In this document: positions 19,009 to 29,280 of the stretch, in pieces | How positions within the stretch are numbered: the stretch's first letter is position 1 | Layout: each line of letters starts with the position of its first letter | Assembly: GCF_014132355.1 (NCBI RefSeq) | Contig: NZ_BLZO01000086.1 | Span: forward strand, 26,402-90,401 | Direction: 5' to 3' | Origin: Okeania sp. KiyG1 | Lineage (GTDB): Bacteria > Cyanobacteriota > Cyanobacteriia > Cyanobacteriales > Microcoleaceae | Length of the DNA stretch: 64,000 nt | The notes under the pieces: generated by a model | Databases searched by the model: none | Told to the model about the DNA's origin: nothing | Seen by the model: only the letters and a program-made list of their open reading frames with translations | Made by a program: the position numbers and the translations under genes

Positions 19009-19301
19009 ACATTATTAATTATCAATTATCAATTATCAATTATTGAATACTGTTCCCTGCTATAGAAAGAGGGCGTTGGTAAATTAGTGTATGATATTAA
19101 TCTTAATTATTTAGGAGTCAGAAGGAAAGAAAGAAGAATAAAGAGGAATAGAAGGAGAAAGTTTTTTGTTTGCGCTCTTATCTGAGCAAGACATCATACC
19201 TCAAATTACCAGCGCCAGAAATAGTTATTGTGTTACAGAATAGTTGAGCAAAATTATAATAAATTGATATTTATATTTTAAACTGTTCCGAAACATTAAT
19301 T
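19009..19301. other. Repeat-filled leader of the glycosidase gene
   Basis: Contains (atcaatt)n, a gggcgttggtaaattagtgt end with ggagtcag and a matching accagcgcc end near 19210. The final 90 bases before the ATG are AT-rich with no clear ribosome site. Confidence 0.4.
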
Positions 19302-21974
19302 ATGATGAATACTCAAAACAATAACCTATTTACCAAAGAAGAACAAAGATTAGAAGCAGACCTCAACCATGAAGCATACTGGAGACGTTGGGGGCCATAC
19401 CTAAGCGAAAGACAGTGGGGAACAGTACGAGAAGACTATAGCGAAGATGGTTCTGCTTGGGATTATTTCTCCCACGAACAATCTCTTTCTCGTGCTTATC
19501 GATGGGGAGAAGACGGTATTTGTGGTATTTCAGATAATCATCAACGACTGTGCTTTGCGATCGCTCTCTGGAATAGCGAAGATCCTATTGTCAAGGAACG
19601 ACTTTTTGGTTTAACGGGAAGTCAAGGAAATCATGGGGAAGATGTTAAAGAATATTATTTTTACTTAGATAATACCCCCAGTCATAGTTACATGAAGGCA
19701 CTTTATAAATATCCTCAAAGTGCTTATCCTTATGCTGACTTAGTAGCAGAAAATCAACAGCGCGACCGCAAATCTTTAGAATACGAACTACTGGAGACAG
19801 GAATATTTGCAGAAAATCGTTATTTTGATGTTTTGGTCGAATATGCTAAAGCAACAACAGAAGATATCTTAATTAAAATTACAGTAAATAATCGAGGTTC
19901 AGAAACTAAGACGTTACACTTATTACCCACTCTTTGGTTTAGAAATACTTGGTCTTGGGATAATCAATCAAAAAAACCTATCCTCAAAAAAATCAATCCT
20001 GGTCTCATTGAAACAGACCACCCAACTTTAGGTAAAAGGTGGTTTTATTTTCCTCAGACAATGGAACTATTTTTCACAGAAAATGAAACTAATAAACAAA
20101 CCTTATTTGGAGAAAAAAATGATTCCCCTTATACCAAAGATGGCATCAATAACTATCTAATTAACGGTCAAAAAGATGCCATTAATCCAGAGATGTATGG
20201 AACTAAATTTTCACCACATTATCGTCTAGAACTAGAACCAGGTGAAACTAAAATTGTTAAATTAAGACTTGCTAACTCCCCAGAAATTAAACAGCCTTTA
20301 GACACAGAATTTGAAGAAACTTTTCAAACCAGAATTCAAGAAGCAAATGAATTTTATCAGCGTCTTTCCCCTTGTAAAATGAAGGATGAATGGCGTAATA
20401 TTCAGCGTCAAGCCTTTGCCGGACTACTCTGGACAAAACAATATTATCATTATATTGTCGAAGAATGGCTCAAAGGCGACCCTAACCAACCGCCAGTACC
20501 AGAAAACCGTAAACATATCAGAAATTATGGGTGGGTTCATCTATTTAATGATGATATAATTTCCATGCCCGATAAGTGGGAATATCCTTGGTATGCTGTT
20601 TGGGATTTAGCATTTCATGCCATACCTTTAGCAATAGTTGACCCTAATTTTGCCAAACATCAATTAGACCTAATAACCAGAGAATGGTATATGCACGCCA
20701 ACGGTCAATTACCAGCTTATGAATGGAATTTTAGTGATGTAAATCCTCCCGTTCATGCTTGGGCAACTTGGCGAGTTTATCAAATTGAAAAAGAACTTTA
20801 TAGTCGTAGCGATCGCAAGTTTCTCGAAAGAGTATTTCAAAAACTTTTACTCAATTTTACTTGGTGGGTAAACCAGAAGGATGTTGAGGGAAATAATGTG
20901 TTTGAAGGAGGCTTTTTAGGTTTAGATAATATTGGGGTATTTGACCGGAGTTCGGAACTACCAACCGGGGGTCATATTGAACAATCAGATGGTACAAGTT
21001 GGATGGCAATGTACTGTCTAGATATGTTAACTATTGCTCTGGAACTTGCTAAAGAAAATGATGTTTATGAAGATATTGCCTGTAAATTTTTCGAGCATTT
21101 TCTCTACATAGTTGATGCCATGAATCATTTAGGTTCAGATGGGACTCAGCTCTGGGATGAAACGGATAATTTTTATTATGATGTTCTCCACCAACCAGAT
21201 AAAGAAGATATACATATAAAAATCCGTTCAATAGTAGGATTAATTCCATTATTTGCTGTGGCAATTATTGACTCAGAAACTTTGCAAAAATTACCTAAAT
21301 TCCAGAAACGGGTAAAATGGTTTATGGCAAATAGGATTGACCTTAGTGCCAATATTGCTTGTATGGAAGCTTGCGGTATTGACTCAGAACGTTTACTAGC
21401 AATTGTTAGTCCCGAACGTCTGCGAATAATCCTCGAAAAAATGTTAGATGAAAATGAATTTTTCAGCGATTATGGTATTCGTTCCTTATCTCATTTCCAT
21501 ACCGAAAATCCCTATATTTTTAATGCTAATGGAGAAGAATATAGAGTTGATTATGAACCTGCCGAATCTACCAGTCAAATGTTTGGAGGAAATTCTAATT
21601 GGCGGGGTCCAATCTGGTTTCCAATTAATCATTTAATGATAGAATCTCTACAAAAATTTCATAACTATTTAGGTGAAGATTTTCGAGTGGAATGTCCGAC
21701 AGGTTCAGGTCGGATGATGAATTTATGGGAAGTATCATTAGAAATTGAAGCGAGACTAATTAAAATCTTCCTCAAAGATAAAGATGGAAAACGTCCGGTT
21801 TATGGTGAGACAGAAATATTCCAAAATGACCCCTACTGGCAAGATTTAATTTTGTTTTATGAATATTTTCACGGCGATAATGGTGCAGGTTTAGGGGCGA
21901 GTCATCAGACTGGTTGGACTGGTTTAGTAGCAAAATTGATTCAGCAACGGAGCGAATATGTTTGTGAAATTTAG
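19302..21974 (+). CDS. GH63-type glycoside hydrolase (MGH1-like glucosidase)
   Basis: 890 residues, the usual size of bacterial members of this family. The protein starts [35 protein letters not shown], a recognisable family opening, and later has the alpha/alpha-toroid segments [55 protein letters not shown] and [19 protein letters not shown], which carry acidic residues (the Asp of EQSDGTSW is a strong candidate). There is no signal peptide, so it acts in the cytoplasm, probably on glucosylglycerate-, mannosylglycerate- or trehalose-type oligosaccharides; the exact substrate is not readable. Two adjacent ATGs (19302, 19305) make the start uncertain by one codon. It stands alone between repeats. 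Confidence 0.85.
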   Translation: MMNTQNNNLFTKEEQRLEADLNHEAYWRRWGPYLSERQWGTVREDYSEDGSAWDYFSHEQSLSRAYRWGEDGICGISDNHQRLCFAIALWNSEDPIVKERLFGLTGSQGNHGEDVKEYYFYLDNTPSHSYMKALYKYPQSAYPYADLVAENQQRDRKSLEYELLETGIFAENRYFDVLVEYAKATTEDILIKITVNNRGSETKTLHLLPTLWFRNTWSWDNQSKKPILKKINPGLIETDHPTLGKRWFYFPQTMELFFTENETNKQTLFGEKNDSPYTKDGINNYLINGQKDAINPEMYGTKFSPHYRLELEPGETKIVKLRLANSPEIKQPLDTEFEETFQTRIQEANEFYQRLSPCKMKDEWRNIQRQAFAGLLWTKQYYHYIVEEWLKGDPNQPPVPENRKHIRNYGWVHLFNDDIISMPDKWEYPWYAVWDLAFHAIPLAIVDPNFAKHQLDLITREWYMHANGQLPAYEWNFSDVNPPVHAWATWRVYQIEKELYSRSDRKFLERVFQKLLLNFTWWVNQKDVEGNNVFEGGFLGLDNIGVFDRSSELPTGGHIEQSDGTSWMAMYCLDMLTIALELAKENDVYEDIACKFFEHFLYIVDAMNHLGSDGTQLWDETDNFYYDVLHQPDKEDIHIKIRSIVGLIPLFAVAIIDSETLQKLPKFQKRVKWFMANRIDLSANIACMEACGIDSERLLAIVSPERLRIILEKMLDENEFFSDYGIRSLSHFHTENPYIFNANGEEYRVDYEPAESTSQMFGGNSNWRGPIWFPINHLMIESLQKFHNYLGEDFRVECPTGSGRMMNLWEVSLEIEARLIKIFLKDKDGKRPVYGETEIFQNDPYWQDLILFYEYFHGDNGAGLGASHQTGWTGLVAKLIQQRSEYVCEI

Positions 21975-21975
21975 G

Positions 21976-22093
21976 TAAGCATTTCCTGCGGAATGCTGCG
22001 CAAACAGCACTCAGTTATTAGCTATCAGCTATCACAGGACTTACGCAAAGACACTATATATAGCGCATAACCAACAGAGCGATCGCTATAATT
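21976..22093. repeat. SDR palindrome and half family B element after the glycosidase gene
   Basis: gcatttcctgcggaatgc is a strong stem right after the stop codon, so it could act as a transcription end (inference). A left family B end (caggacttacgcaaagac) follows at about 22034 without a partner, then two HIP1 sites. Confidence 0.5.
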
Positions 22094-22218
22094 TTTAGAG
22101 AGCGATCGCCAAGTATTTCTTAGCCTTTCTCTATTGAGAAAAACTTAAATAGCTATCATTTTAATGGTAGGATGTTTCAGTTCAGATACTAGATATTTAG
22201 ATAGTAATTGATGTTTGA

Positions 22219-22390
22219 TATCATGTCCGGTAGCATCGGTCTTGTATAACAAAGGTAAGGAAGAAGGAAGAGGGAAGAAGGAAGAGGGAAGAGGGAAGAG
22301 GTCCGAAGGCTACCCTCGCAAGAAAAAAACCATTATTTCCTGTAGATATTCACCCTTGGGTTTACACTAACGATATAAACGGACATGATA
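22219..22390. repeat. Miniature element, family C, with TGA target duplication
   Basis: 172 bp, ends tatcatgtccgg and ggacatgata, flanked by tga on both sides. It is inserted at the very 3' end of the decayed transposase that follows. Nearly the same element lies inverted at 56360-56545. Confidence 0.8.
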
Positions 22391-23223
22391 TGAGTTGATA
22401 AATAGTTTTTCCCAAAATTTCAGCTACTTTTTTCAAATGATTCCAGACCAACATAGAGCAAGCTTTTATGTTTTTTTGAATTTTTGCCAGACGACATTGA
22501 CACAATTCTATTCCTGTTAACTGCTTGATTCTGGCGTGAAACTCTTCGATTTTCCATCAAGGAAAGCGACTCGAATTCTACATCATCTGTAGAAGATTTA
22601 CTTAAGTCATTAGTAACAATATATTCCGTTCTATTGGCAGAAATAGTAGCCCAGAATAGCTTGATTTTTTTATCTCTTGGAAAACCTCTAATTTTTATTA
22701 TTTTACCTGATATTCTTTCTGATTCATTCCAGCTTAATTTAGCAATACTTTTATATTTTTCTACACCACCAGTGTCATCCACGGGCGCGATTTATTTTTA
22801 AGGGGCAATAATAAATTTTTCCTAAGTTATCTATAAAAGCCATTAATCTTTGCCTTGCATACCAACTATCCATCAATACAGTTTGAAATGGTAATTTCTT
22901 CTCATTTACCACATTCAATATCATTTCTTCAACATAGTCAAACTCAAGTTTTTTTGTCACTATCTGGATCATAAATACGATAATCTAGTATCCGCGCATT
23001 GCTCGGTTTGGGGATTAAAATAGATACAATTAACTACTCCTATTCCTCGAATTACTTGATGTTCATTACCGCTATATTGTCGTCGCACAAGTGCCTCTTT
23101 TCCTCTTGAAAAGCTGACTGCTGAATGCTGAGTGCTGAGTGCTACTTCAACTACCAACTGTTTTTGAGCGCACCCTGGATGTTGTGCCGCAACTGCGATA
23201 TAATTGTAGGTTAGGCGTAACAA
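22391..23223 (-). pseudogene. Decayed IS4/IS701-like DDE transposase
   Basis: At least three frames on the minus strand rebuild one transposase C-terminal two-thirds: RQYSGNEHQVIRGIGVVNCI, then RILDYRIYDPDSDK, FQTVLMDSWYARQRLMAF with the second catalytic Asp, KIYYCPLKINR, and KIEEFHARIKQLTGIELCQC holding the catalytic Glu. Frames change in an A7 run near 22960 and near 22780 and 22570. Repeats (gcactcagcattcagc-like) lie in the 5' part and a family C element touches the 3' end. It cannot make an active enzyme. It borders a gene of foreign base composition. Confidence 0.8.
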
Positions 23224-23288
23224 AAACGCCTCCCAAAAATTGGCCTAGTCCCAATTTTTTCTCACCTAAAAATTAATACGGAGCCTCT

Positions 23289-24353
23289 ATGCGAGCAATT
23301 CGCCAACTAGAAACGAATTCGCCTGTCGTTATAGACGAAGTGTCAGAACCTATCTTGAAAGACGGAGATGTCCTCGTACGAATTGAGGCAGCCGGTGTAC
23401 TGAGTTATCACGAAGACGTTTTGGCCGGTCGTCTCGGATACGCTTTACCAGAAAATCCGTTTACGCCTGGTAACGATGGAGTCGGAATCGTTGAAGCAAC
23501 TGGCAAAACTGTAGTCCATGTTTCTGTCGGCGATAGAGTCGCGATCGATCCGCGAATCTTTGCTCGCGAAAATGTTTCAGAACCGGACGGTATGCTATTG
23601 GCGCTCACAGGTTTAACCGTTGGTGCTGTCGAGGTTCAGAAACTATGGCCAGACGGTACCTGGGCAGAAAAAGTCGCGGTTCCGAGCGAGAACGTAACCA
23701 AACTACCCACTATTGCCGGGATGGACGGAGTGGGGTTGTCCCGGTTGCACAAGTTCGCAGTGTGTTACGGGGGACTCTCGCGAGCGCAACTAGCTGGCGG
23801 TGATACGGTGGCTGTACTCGGCGCAACTGGTAATTTCGGCTCACCGGCCGTGCCCTTGTCGCTCGCAATGGGAGCCTCAAAAGTCATTGCTCTCGGACGC
23901 AATGAGTCTGTCCTGGACAAACTGAGCAAGCTAAGTCCACGAGTATTTCCAGTGAAACTCATGGGTGACCCGGAAGCTGATGCTGCCGAACTAAGAAAAA
24001 TTGTTCCTGGGGGGATTGACCTTGGTATCGATCTAATTGGGCAAGCTAAGGACTCGAGCGGAATTCAAGCTGTGATTGGCGGCCTTCGTAACGGCGGGCG
24101 AGTCGCGATTCAAGGCTCTATGGATGTCCCCCTTGAACTCCCCTACGGCAGCATCATGGCTCGTAATATCACGATCATTGGAGCATTTATGTACCCACGC
24201 GATACGTTTAGGAAACTGGGCGTGCTAGTCGAATCTGGCGCCCTCGATCTGGACTGCGTGGAGGTTCATACGTTCCCGTTGGAAGAAGTCAACAAGGCAA
24301 TGCAAAGAGCCGCAGAGATACGGGGGCTTGGCCATGTTGTCCTCACTCCGTAG
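23289..24353 (+). CDS. Alcohol dehydrogenase/quinone oxidoreductase-like (MDR family)
   Basis: 354 residues of the medium-chain dehydrogenase/reductase superfamily; ggag lies about nine bases before the ATG. N-terminal GroES-like half: DVLVRIEAAGVLSYHEDVLAGRLG and FTPGNDGVGIVEATG. Rossmann half: GDTVAVLGATGNFGSPAVPL with the NAD(P)-binding motif, then GRVAIQGSMDVPLELP. The usual catalytic zinc ligands (Cys in the first block and the GHE motif) are absent, so it is probably a zinc-free reductase; substrate unknown. Base composition is clearly richer in G+C than its neighbours, with codons such as GTC, GGC and CTC that are rare around it. It lies between a dead transposase and TnpB remnants, so recent horizontal acquisition is likely. 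Confidence 0.85.
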   Translation: MRAIRQLETNSPVVIDEVSEPILKDGDVLVRIEAAGVLSYHEDVLAGRLGYALPENPFTPGNDGVGIVEATGKTVVHVSVGDRVAIDPRIFARENVSEPDGMLLALTGLTVGAVEVQKLWPDGTWAEKVAVPSENVTKLPTIAGMDGVGLSRLHKFAVCYGGLSRAQLAGGDTVAVLGATGNFGSPAVPLSLAMGASKVIALGRNESVLDKLSKLSPRVFPVKLMGDPEADAAELRKIVPGGIDLGIDLIGQAKDSSGIQAVIGGLRNGGRVAIQGSMDVPLELPYGSIMARNITIIGAFMYPRDTFRKLGVLVESGALDLDCVEVHTFPLEEVNKAMQRAAEIRGLGHVVLTP

Positions 24354-24379
24354 CCTTTATCTCAACGTTGGTTGAAGAC

Positions 24380-24430
24380 CCGCGCTCTCCCGTTGGCGGA
24401 GCCTAGCGGCAGCTATTAGGGGAGCGTCGT
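24380..24430 (+). mobile_element. IS605-type right-end hairpin split by a dispersed repeat
   Basis: cgcgctctcccgt and aggggagcgtcg are the two arms of the hairpin seen intact after the TnpB at 53112-53145. Here about 25 bp (tggcggagcctagcggcagc and a few more) lie in the loop. That insert matches the 27-bp repeat inside the protease-GUN4 gene. Confidence 0.6.
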
Positions 24431-24485
24431 ATGGGAAAACCAATCAATTTTGGGGCGCATGTCAATAGTGTGTTAGACTTAAAAT

Positions 24486-24665
24486 ATGGCTGCTGGGCTA
24501 GCAGTGTCAGTCTGTGGAGCGACTGTAAGACCGAAAAGAGGCTCGACCTTGGAGGCTGGTGCATTGTTAGCGCAGCTCCTCTGCAAGAGGCAGCAGAAAG
24601 ACCTAAGAGCGCGATGGTTAGGAATCCCGCGCTGTCTCGTAGAGCAGCGTCGGGAGGATGTCAAG
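24486..24665 (+). pseudogene. TnpB 3' remnant with right-end hairpin
   Basis: In one frame the stretch reads GLAVSVCGATVRPKRGSTLE and ends WLGIPR, the tail typical of cyanobacterial TnpB. It is interrupted by an SDR (ttagcgcagctcctctgcaa) at about 24569-24594. A degenerate right-end hairpin follows (cgcgctgtctcg/agagcagcgtcgggagg, about 24628-24662). The 92-residue frame 24431-24709 crosses all this and is not a gene. Confidence 0.6.
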
Positions 24666-24796
24666 CGGAGCTATCTGCTACAGAGAAGGAAAAATTAAGA
24701 AAATATTAGAGAAAAAGGTCTTGATCTGAGGGAGAGGTAAAAATATTCTGAAAGTTCCTTTTGAACAGCACCCAATACAAGGAAAAGAAGAGACAA

Positions 24797-25120
24797 ATGA
24801 AAAGATTGTGGAAAATGATTCCAGGAATCATGCTGGTAGCATCAGTTTTTTTCGGTACTATGCTGGGAAATGTAACGTCAGCTCTTGCAGAGGATATGGG
24901 ACCCTTGTCGTTTGATGTATTTATCCGAGGGCGAGTGCTTGCTGTTACCGATGTTTTTGGCCCAGAAGAATGTTCTGACTTATGTGCAAGTGATTCTGAG
25001 TGTTTAGCAGTGAATTGGTTTCGACGTACATCAACTTGTACGGAGTTAATTGCTTACTTTTCAGCAGAAGTAAATCCAGGCTATGTTTCTGCATTAAAAC
25101 CCCAAGGTTACAGTAACTAA
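24797..25120 (+). CDS. Small secreted PAN/Apple-like protein
   Basis: 108 residues from the ATG at 24797, preceded by an aaggaaaagaagag purine stretch; a longer frame begins upstream without a better start. Residues 1-31 form a signal peptide (MKRLWKMIPGIMLVASVFFG, ending SALA before EDMG). The mature part has a Cys pattern like PAN/Apple domains: ECSDLCASDSECLAVNWF and STCTELIAYFSAEVNPGYVS. Such domains bind proteins or glycans outside the membrane. The ligand and role are unknown. It sits beside the transferred island and may belong to it. Confidence 0.65.
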   Translation: MKRLWKMIPGIMLVASVFFGTMLGNVTSALAEDMGPLSFDVFIRGRVLAVTDVFGPEECSDLCASDSECLAVNWFRRTSTCTELIAYFSAEVNPGYVSALKPQGYSN

Positions 25121-25447
25121 TCGCAATCTGGCGTTGGTAAATTAGGGTGTGATATTAATCTTAATTTCTTAGGAGTCAACCCACCCTCGCCCCTCCCCTC
25201 CCAGGAGGGGAGGGGAACTCAGGAGTCAGGAGTCAGGAGGGAAGAAAGAAGAAGAAATAAGAAATAGAAGGAGAAAGTTTTTTGTTTGCTGGCGCACAAC
25301 GCACCTTAACGCGGAGTGCGGAACTGAGTTCTATCCCGCTCTTATCTGGACATGATATCATACCTCTTTTCACCTAGGAGTCAGGAGTCAGGGGGAAAGA
25401 AAAAAGAAGAAATAAGGAAAAGCTAGTGCAGGATGGCAGAAATAACT
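25121..25447. repeat. ggagtca/gaagaaa repeat spacer
   Basis: Starts with a ctggcgttggtaaattaggg end and contains several ggagtcaggagtcagg runs, an SDR (cgcggagtgcggaactgag) and a stray family C end (ggacatgatatcat, about 25351). No gene seen. Confidence 0.5.
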
Positions 25448-25708
25448 AGGGTTTGCTGAAAAAGTCTTTTTGCTCTTTGTAGGAGACAGGAGACAGGAGA
25501 CAACCCACCCCTAACCCCTCCCAGGAGGGGAGAACGGGGAATGTAGAGGAGGTAGGAGCGGGCGTTTTGTCTCTCAATTTTTCTGCCATAATCATCCCAA
25601 AATACTAGCTTTATGCAGCTCTTGCCACCGAAAAGCTGGTACTTTTTTCTACTCTAAAACGCTAAAACCAATATCAGTCAATACTTTTAGAATTAATCAG
25701 CAAGCCCT
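25448..25708. repeat. Miniature element, family D, with AACT target duplication
   Basis: Ends agggtttgctga and tcagcaagccct; the flanks read AACT on both sides, a 4-bp duplication. No ORF. Confidence 0.7.
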
Positions 25709-25796
25709 AACTAACCAGTTAAAAAATCCTAAAAGCCTTACCAATCAAAAATGATTGACTTTTGACTTTTGACTTTTGACGTACGCTGACTTTTGA

Positions 25797-26057
25797 TATC
25801 AAATCCGGTGGGGTTGCACATAGAATCTGACTATATAATATCTGTTTATAATTTCTTAAATTACTCCAATATTAGACATCTCTTCCACGGATAGGGAGTA
25901 GGTATGGAGGGGGAAATAATTGATAATTTCTGTACGATGTAGATATTGATTTTTTATTATTGGAGATGTCTATCTAGGGTTTGCTGAAAAAGTCTTATGG
26001 GCTAGGGGTGGGTCCCCTACTCTCAACTATATAGTAAGTATTCAACCGGATTTGATA
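25797..26057. repeat. Miniature element, family C, holding a family A element
   Basis: 261 bp with ends tatcaaatccgg and ccggatttgata, flanked by TGA on both sides. Inside, at about 25876-25976, is a complete family A element (tagacatctc ... ggagatgtcta), followed by a partial family D end. Confidence 0.75.
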
Positions 26058-26124
26058 TGACTTCCGCGTAGCGGCACTAGCTGTTTGCGGAGCATTCTGA
26101 CAGAGAAATGCTAAAAGCTGATAG

Positions 26125-27864
26125 CTAGTTAACTATTTGAGTTTGATTCAACAAAAAAGCTTTACCAGTTTCAGTATCAAACGCCCAAGCTTTAAGTTTA
26201 ACCTTTCCTTGAGGAATTTCTTCAATAGTAAAAGACTTTTGCCAACCAGAATCTAAATAAGCTGAATTATCAAAATATTCCCTAACACTAGGTCTCGGCA
26301 TTCTCTGATTAATTAACTTAAATATTATGTCTTCTCCCTCCGCATTTTCGTAAGTTAAAATCACACCATCAGCAACTTCATTTCTTTCGGGTAAAATTGC
26401 CCAACCATTAGCAACATAAATCCGGTCGTCAATTTTATTGACCCTATCAAAATAACCATAAATTAAATCTTTTTGTGTCTCTCCAGCAATATCTTTAATA
26501 TTCTTACTCTTGACTAAACCAGGTTGTAAAAAACCTAATTTATCTAAAATATTAGCTGTCTTTCTCAGAGGTTCAGGACTTCTTTTAGTCACCAAACATT
26601 CATCTTGAGGAACAACATTTATCATTAATAGACAAGCCTTACTTTGTAATAAAATTGCTCGGCGATCGCTCATTCTCTCTACAGCATTAATAGTGGTCTT
26701 AAGATGTAAGATAATCAAAATACTAACTAAAAAATAGGAAGCATATTTAATCAACTTTGTCTGAACATTTTTTTGACTAGCTAACTGCCAAAAAATAGCC
26801 AAAAGATAAACCAAAGAAACCATCAAATATAATGAAAAAGCCGTATATCTTGGAGCCAAAGATTGTCCGACACCAAAACCAACTCTACCCACAGCAGTTA
26901 CAGCACCACTAATAATTCCATAAATCCCAATTATTAGCCAACCAATTAAACGATGTAACAATAAAAAATCTGTTTTAACTAACCAAAAAAACTTCCAACC
27001 TAAAAATAGCCAAAAACCAAATACCAAACCTCCAACTATTGTCGCCACAGTTAAATTTTCAAATCCTAAAGGAGCGCCTAAAAAAGCTAAAAAATAATGA
27101 ATTGTCTCAACTGGATGAGCTATAGCAGATAAAAAACTCGGATGTTTATCAGGCTTTTGATAATCATAAAAATACACTATTACATTGGCAACTAAACCCA
27201 ACAACCCACCGATAATTATCCAAATATTCTTAGTAAAAACTTCCTCAAATTTTCCAGAAGCTAAAATTGCCAATGCTGGAAAAACTAATACCCAAATCAA
27301 CATTCCATTAGCATAAGAAAAAGTACTAACCGTACAGAGACAAAAACAAATAATAAACTTAGTTCTTAAACTCAATTTTTTCTGGGAAATAACCAAACAA
27401 CCAGTCAAACAAGCAATAGGAATATAAACCACAATTTGAATTCCCCAAAGCCAATTTTCATATTGAGCAGGAGAAAAAATTACTAAATTAGAAATTGCCA
27501 AGAGCAAAAATTGAGTAACAATACTCGCCCTAACAGTCAACCTATTTAAACAATAAATATTGAAAGAAACAACACAAGTCAACAGAAATATCACCAACAT
27601 TTCATATCTGACATCCCAATTAGTCAAATAAGCTAAACCAATAAAAATTAGCCTGGGAAAAAATTTTCTACTTTCATGGAATTGAGCAAATAAATCGCTA
27701 AAAGATAAATTTCCAGCATAGATTTTCTCAAACATTACCGCCAGAGGCCATTGGTCAGAAAAAGGAAAATTTACGCTATATTTAATCATGCAAATTCCCA
27801 TGAATAAAACTGGCAAAAAAATCAGACATAAAATAGGAATTTGTTGGCGGTTGAATTGTTGCAT
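26125..27864 (-). CDS. Polytopic membrane protein, glycosyltransferase-like
   Basis: 579 residues. About ten or eleven hydrophobic segments occupy residues ~10-390, starting with IPILCLIFLPVLFMGICMI; the last ~180 residues are soluble, with LVTKRSPEPLRKTANILDKL and a beta-rich tail (GYFDRVNKIDDRIYVANGWA). This layout resembles integral membrane sugar transferases (GT-C-like or polymerase-like), but I see no catalytic motif I can name, and the first-loop acidic pattern (NFPFSDQWPLAVMFEKIYAG) is only suggestive. Start chosen at the ATG before QQFNRQQIP. It is flanked by repeats, with no operon partners. Confidence 0.7.
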   Translation of the reverse strand: MQQFNRQQIPILCLIFLPVLFMGICMIKYSVNFPFSDQWPLAVMFEKIYAGNLSFSDLFAQFHESRKFFPRLIFIGLAYLTNWDVRYEMLVIFLLTCVVSFNIYCLNRLTVRASIVTQFLLLAISNLVIFSPAQYENWLWGIQIVVYIPIACLTGCLVISQKKLSLRTKFIICFCLCTVSTFSYANGMLIWVLVFPALAILASGKFEEVFTKNIWIIIGGLLGLVANVIVYFYDYQKPDKHPSFLSAIAHPVETIHYFLAFLGAPLGFENLTVATIVGGLVFGFWLFLGWKFFWLVKTDFLLLHRLIGWLIIGIYGIISGAVTAVGRVGFGVGQSLAPRYTAFSLYLMVSLVYLLAIFWQLASQKNVQTKLIKYASYFLVSILIILHLKTTINAVERMSDRRAILLQSKACLLMINVVPQDECLVTKRSPEPLRKTANILDKLGFLQPGLVKSKNIKDIAGETQKDLIYGYFDRVNKIDDRIYVANGWAILPERNEVADGVILTYENAEGEDIIFKLINQRMPRPSVREYFDNSAYLDSGWQKSFTIEEIPQGKVKLKAWAFDTETGKAFLLNQTQIVN

Positions 27865-27895
27865 GCAGTATATTTTTTTTAATTGAAAGAAAGCA

Positions 27896-28285
27896 TATAG
27901 CGTTTCTCAAATTGGTGAGATACAGTTTTAGATCCCCCCTAACCCCCCTTAGTAAGGGAGTAAGGGGGGAACTGCTTAAAAAGAGGGGAGGTTTCAAAGT
28001 CCCCCTTTTTAAGCTATGCTTTATAAACATCTTTCTTAACATAAAACTTGACAAAAAAGACAAGTTATGTGTAAGTCTGGGAGCGGCTTTTTCTGGAGAA
28101 AATTGTATTGAAAAATACACTATGAGTGAGGACTGTAGACAAAATTCTTACTTCCCACACCCCCCACCCTACCCACACTCCCCACCCTTCCACAAGGGTT
28201 TCAGGAGTTCCTTATCAGGGATAGCTTTTTAAGGGGGATGCGCGGGGGATCGTAAATGTACCTCATCTTTATGAGAAATGCTATA
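27896..28285. repeat. Inverted-repeat element with tatagcgtttctca ends
   Basis: About 390 bp; ends tatagcgtttctcaaattgg and atgagaaatgctata, with gtgagatac/gtacctcat continuing the stem. The interior holds C-rich/G-rich stem repeats and a conserved centre (ttgacaaaaaagacaag). Its left end is also part of each 174-bp unit at 14452-16017. Confidence 0.6.
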
Positions 28286-28306
28286 ACAGAGATTTATAAT
28301 ATTATC

Positions 28307-28395
28307 AGGACTTACGCAAAGGCACTATATATGGGGTATTGGTCTGTTACGCTAGCGCTAACACACCCTACCAATAGCGCTCATGCGTAAGTCCT
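28307..28395. repeat. Miniature element, family B
   Basis: aggacttacgcaaaggc to gcgtaagtcct, with inner stem ggtattggtctgttacgcta / tagcgctaacacaccctacc. No ORF. Confidence 0.7.
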
Positions 28396-28417
28396 AATTA
28401 TTTGGAAATATAAATTA

Positions 28418-28668
28418 TACAGCAGATTTCAAGTATCTAAAGAAATATTTGGCACGGGAGCAAGATGCTCCCACTGCCGTGTATTCTCATAATTCTATTG
28501 AAAAATTATTCAATCAAGCGGATTTTAAATTGGAGGGAAAAGATACAGCGTATTCCACTTTGGTGAGGTACAATCACGCGAGCAAGATGCTTCCTCGCGA
28601 GCAAGATGCTCGGACTGGGAAGATTTAATTATTAATATCTGTACTTCATATACTTGGAATTTGCTGTA
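28418..28668. repeat. Inverted-repeat element, family F (tacagcagatttc ends)
   Basis: Ends tacagcagatttcaagta and tacttggaatttgctgta. The interior has three copies of the gagcaagatgctc palindrome. Related elements: 41284-41394 and 42014-42121. Confidence 0.6.
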
Positions 28669-28750
28669 AAAGTTGACAGCTTTTTATTTACTCCAAAAAA
28701 TAATAACCCTGTAGAGACATTGTATGCAACATCCCTGCTGCCTAAAATAA

Positions 28751-29230
28751 CTAATTATCGCGATCGCGTACCTGCTTTAGCAACTCTACCACATCCTTAT
28801 GACCTTCCGAATTTGCCCAAACCAAAGCCGTCCATTTATTGTTATCTTTAGCCTTGATATCTGCTCCCCGGTCTAACAAAATTTGCACGACATCAGTATG
28901 ACCACTACCAGCAGCAGTCATCAGCGCAGTCAAGCCAAAATTAGTAGTAGCATTGACATCAGCGCCAGCATCCAACAATAGTTCTAAAATTTCCCGATCG
29001 CCACTACCAGCAGCACCCATCAAAGGTACCCAACCATCATTATCATTGTTATTGACATCAGCGCCAGCAGCCAATAATTTTTTAACTATCTCTATATGGC
29101 CAGCTTCCACAGCAGCAATTAAAGAAGTGGAACCTTCCGAGTCTTTAGCATCGATCTCTGTACCTTCACTCAGCAAAGTTTCGACTTGAGAAATATCTCC
29201 AGTTTTAACCACATCAATTAATTCTGTCAT
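28751..29230 (-). CDS. Ankyrin-repeat protein
   Basis: 159 residues made almost wholly of ankyrin repeats: about four full units, e.g. STSLIAAVEAGHIEIVKKLL, VPLMGAAGSGDREILELLLD, TALMTAAGSGHTDVVQILLD and a final TALVWANSEGHKDVVELLKQ. There is no signal peptide or catalytic domain. Ankyrin proteins bind other proteins; the partner is unknown. aggag lies nine bases upstream of the ATG. A 200-bp tandem duplication starts about 50 bases upstream, so it may affect the promoter region. Confidence 0.93.
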   Translation of the reverse strand: MTELIDVVKTGDISQVETLLSEGTEIDAKDSEGSTSLIAAVEAGHIEIVKKLLAAGADVNNNDNDGWVPLMGAAGSGDREILELLLDAGADVNATTNFGLTALMTAAGSGHTDVVQILLDRGADIKAKDNNKWTALVWANSEGHKDVVELLKQVRDRDN

Positions 29231-29280
29231 CTTAATTTTCTCCTATAATTTGGTTTTATCTAAAGTTAAGAGGATATCTG

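Noticed and set aside
24431-24709. 92-codon frame as a small protein
   Set aside because: It crosses a right-end hairpin, an SDR and TnpB debris read in the wrong frame.
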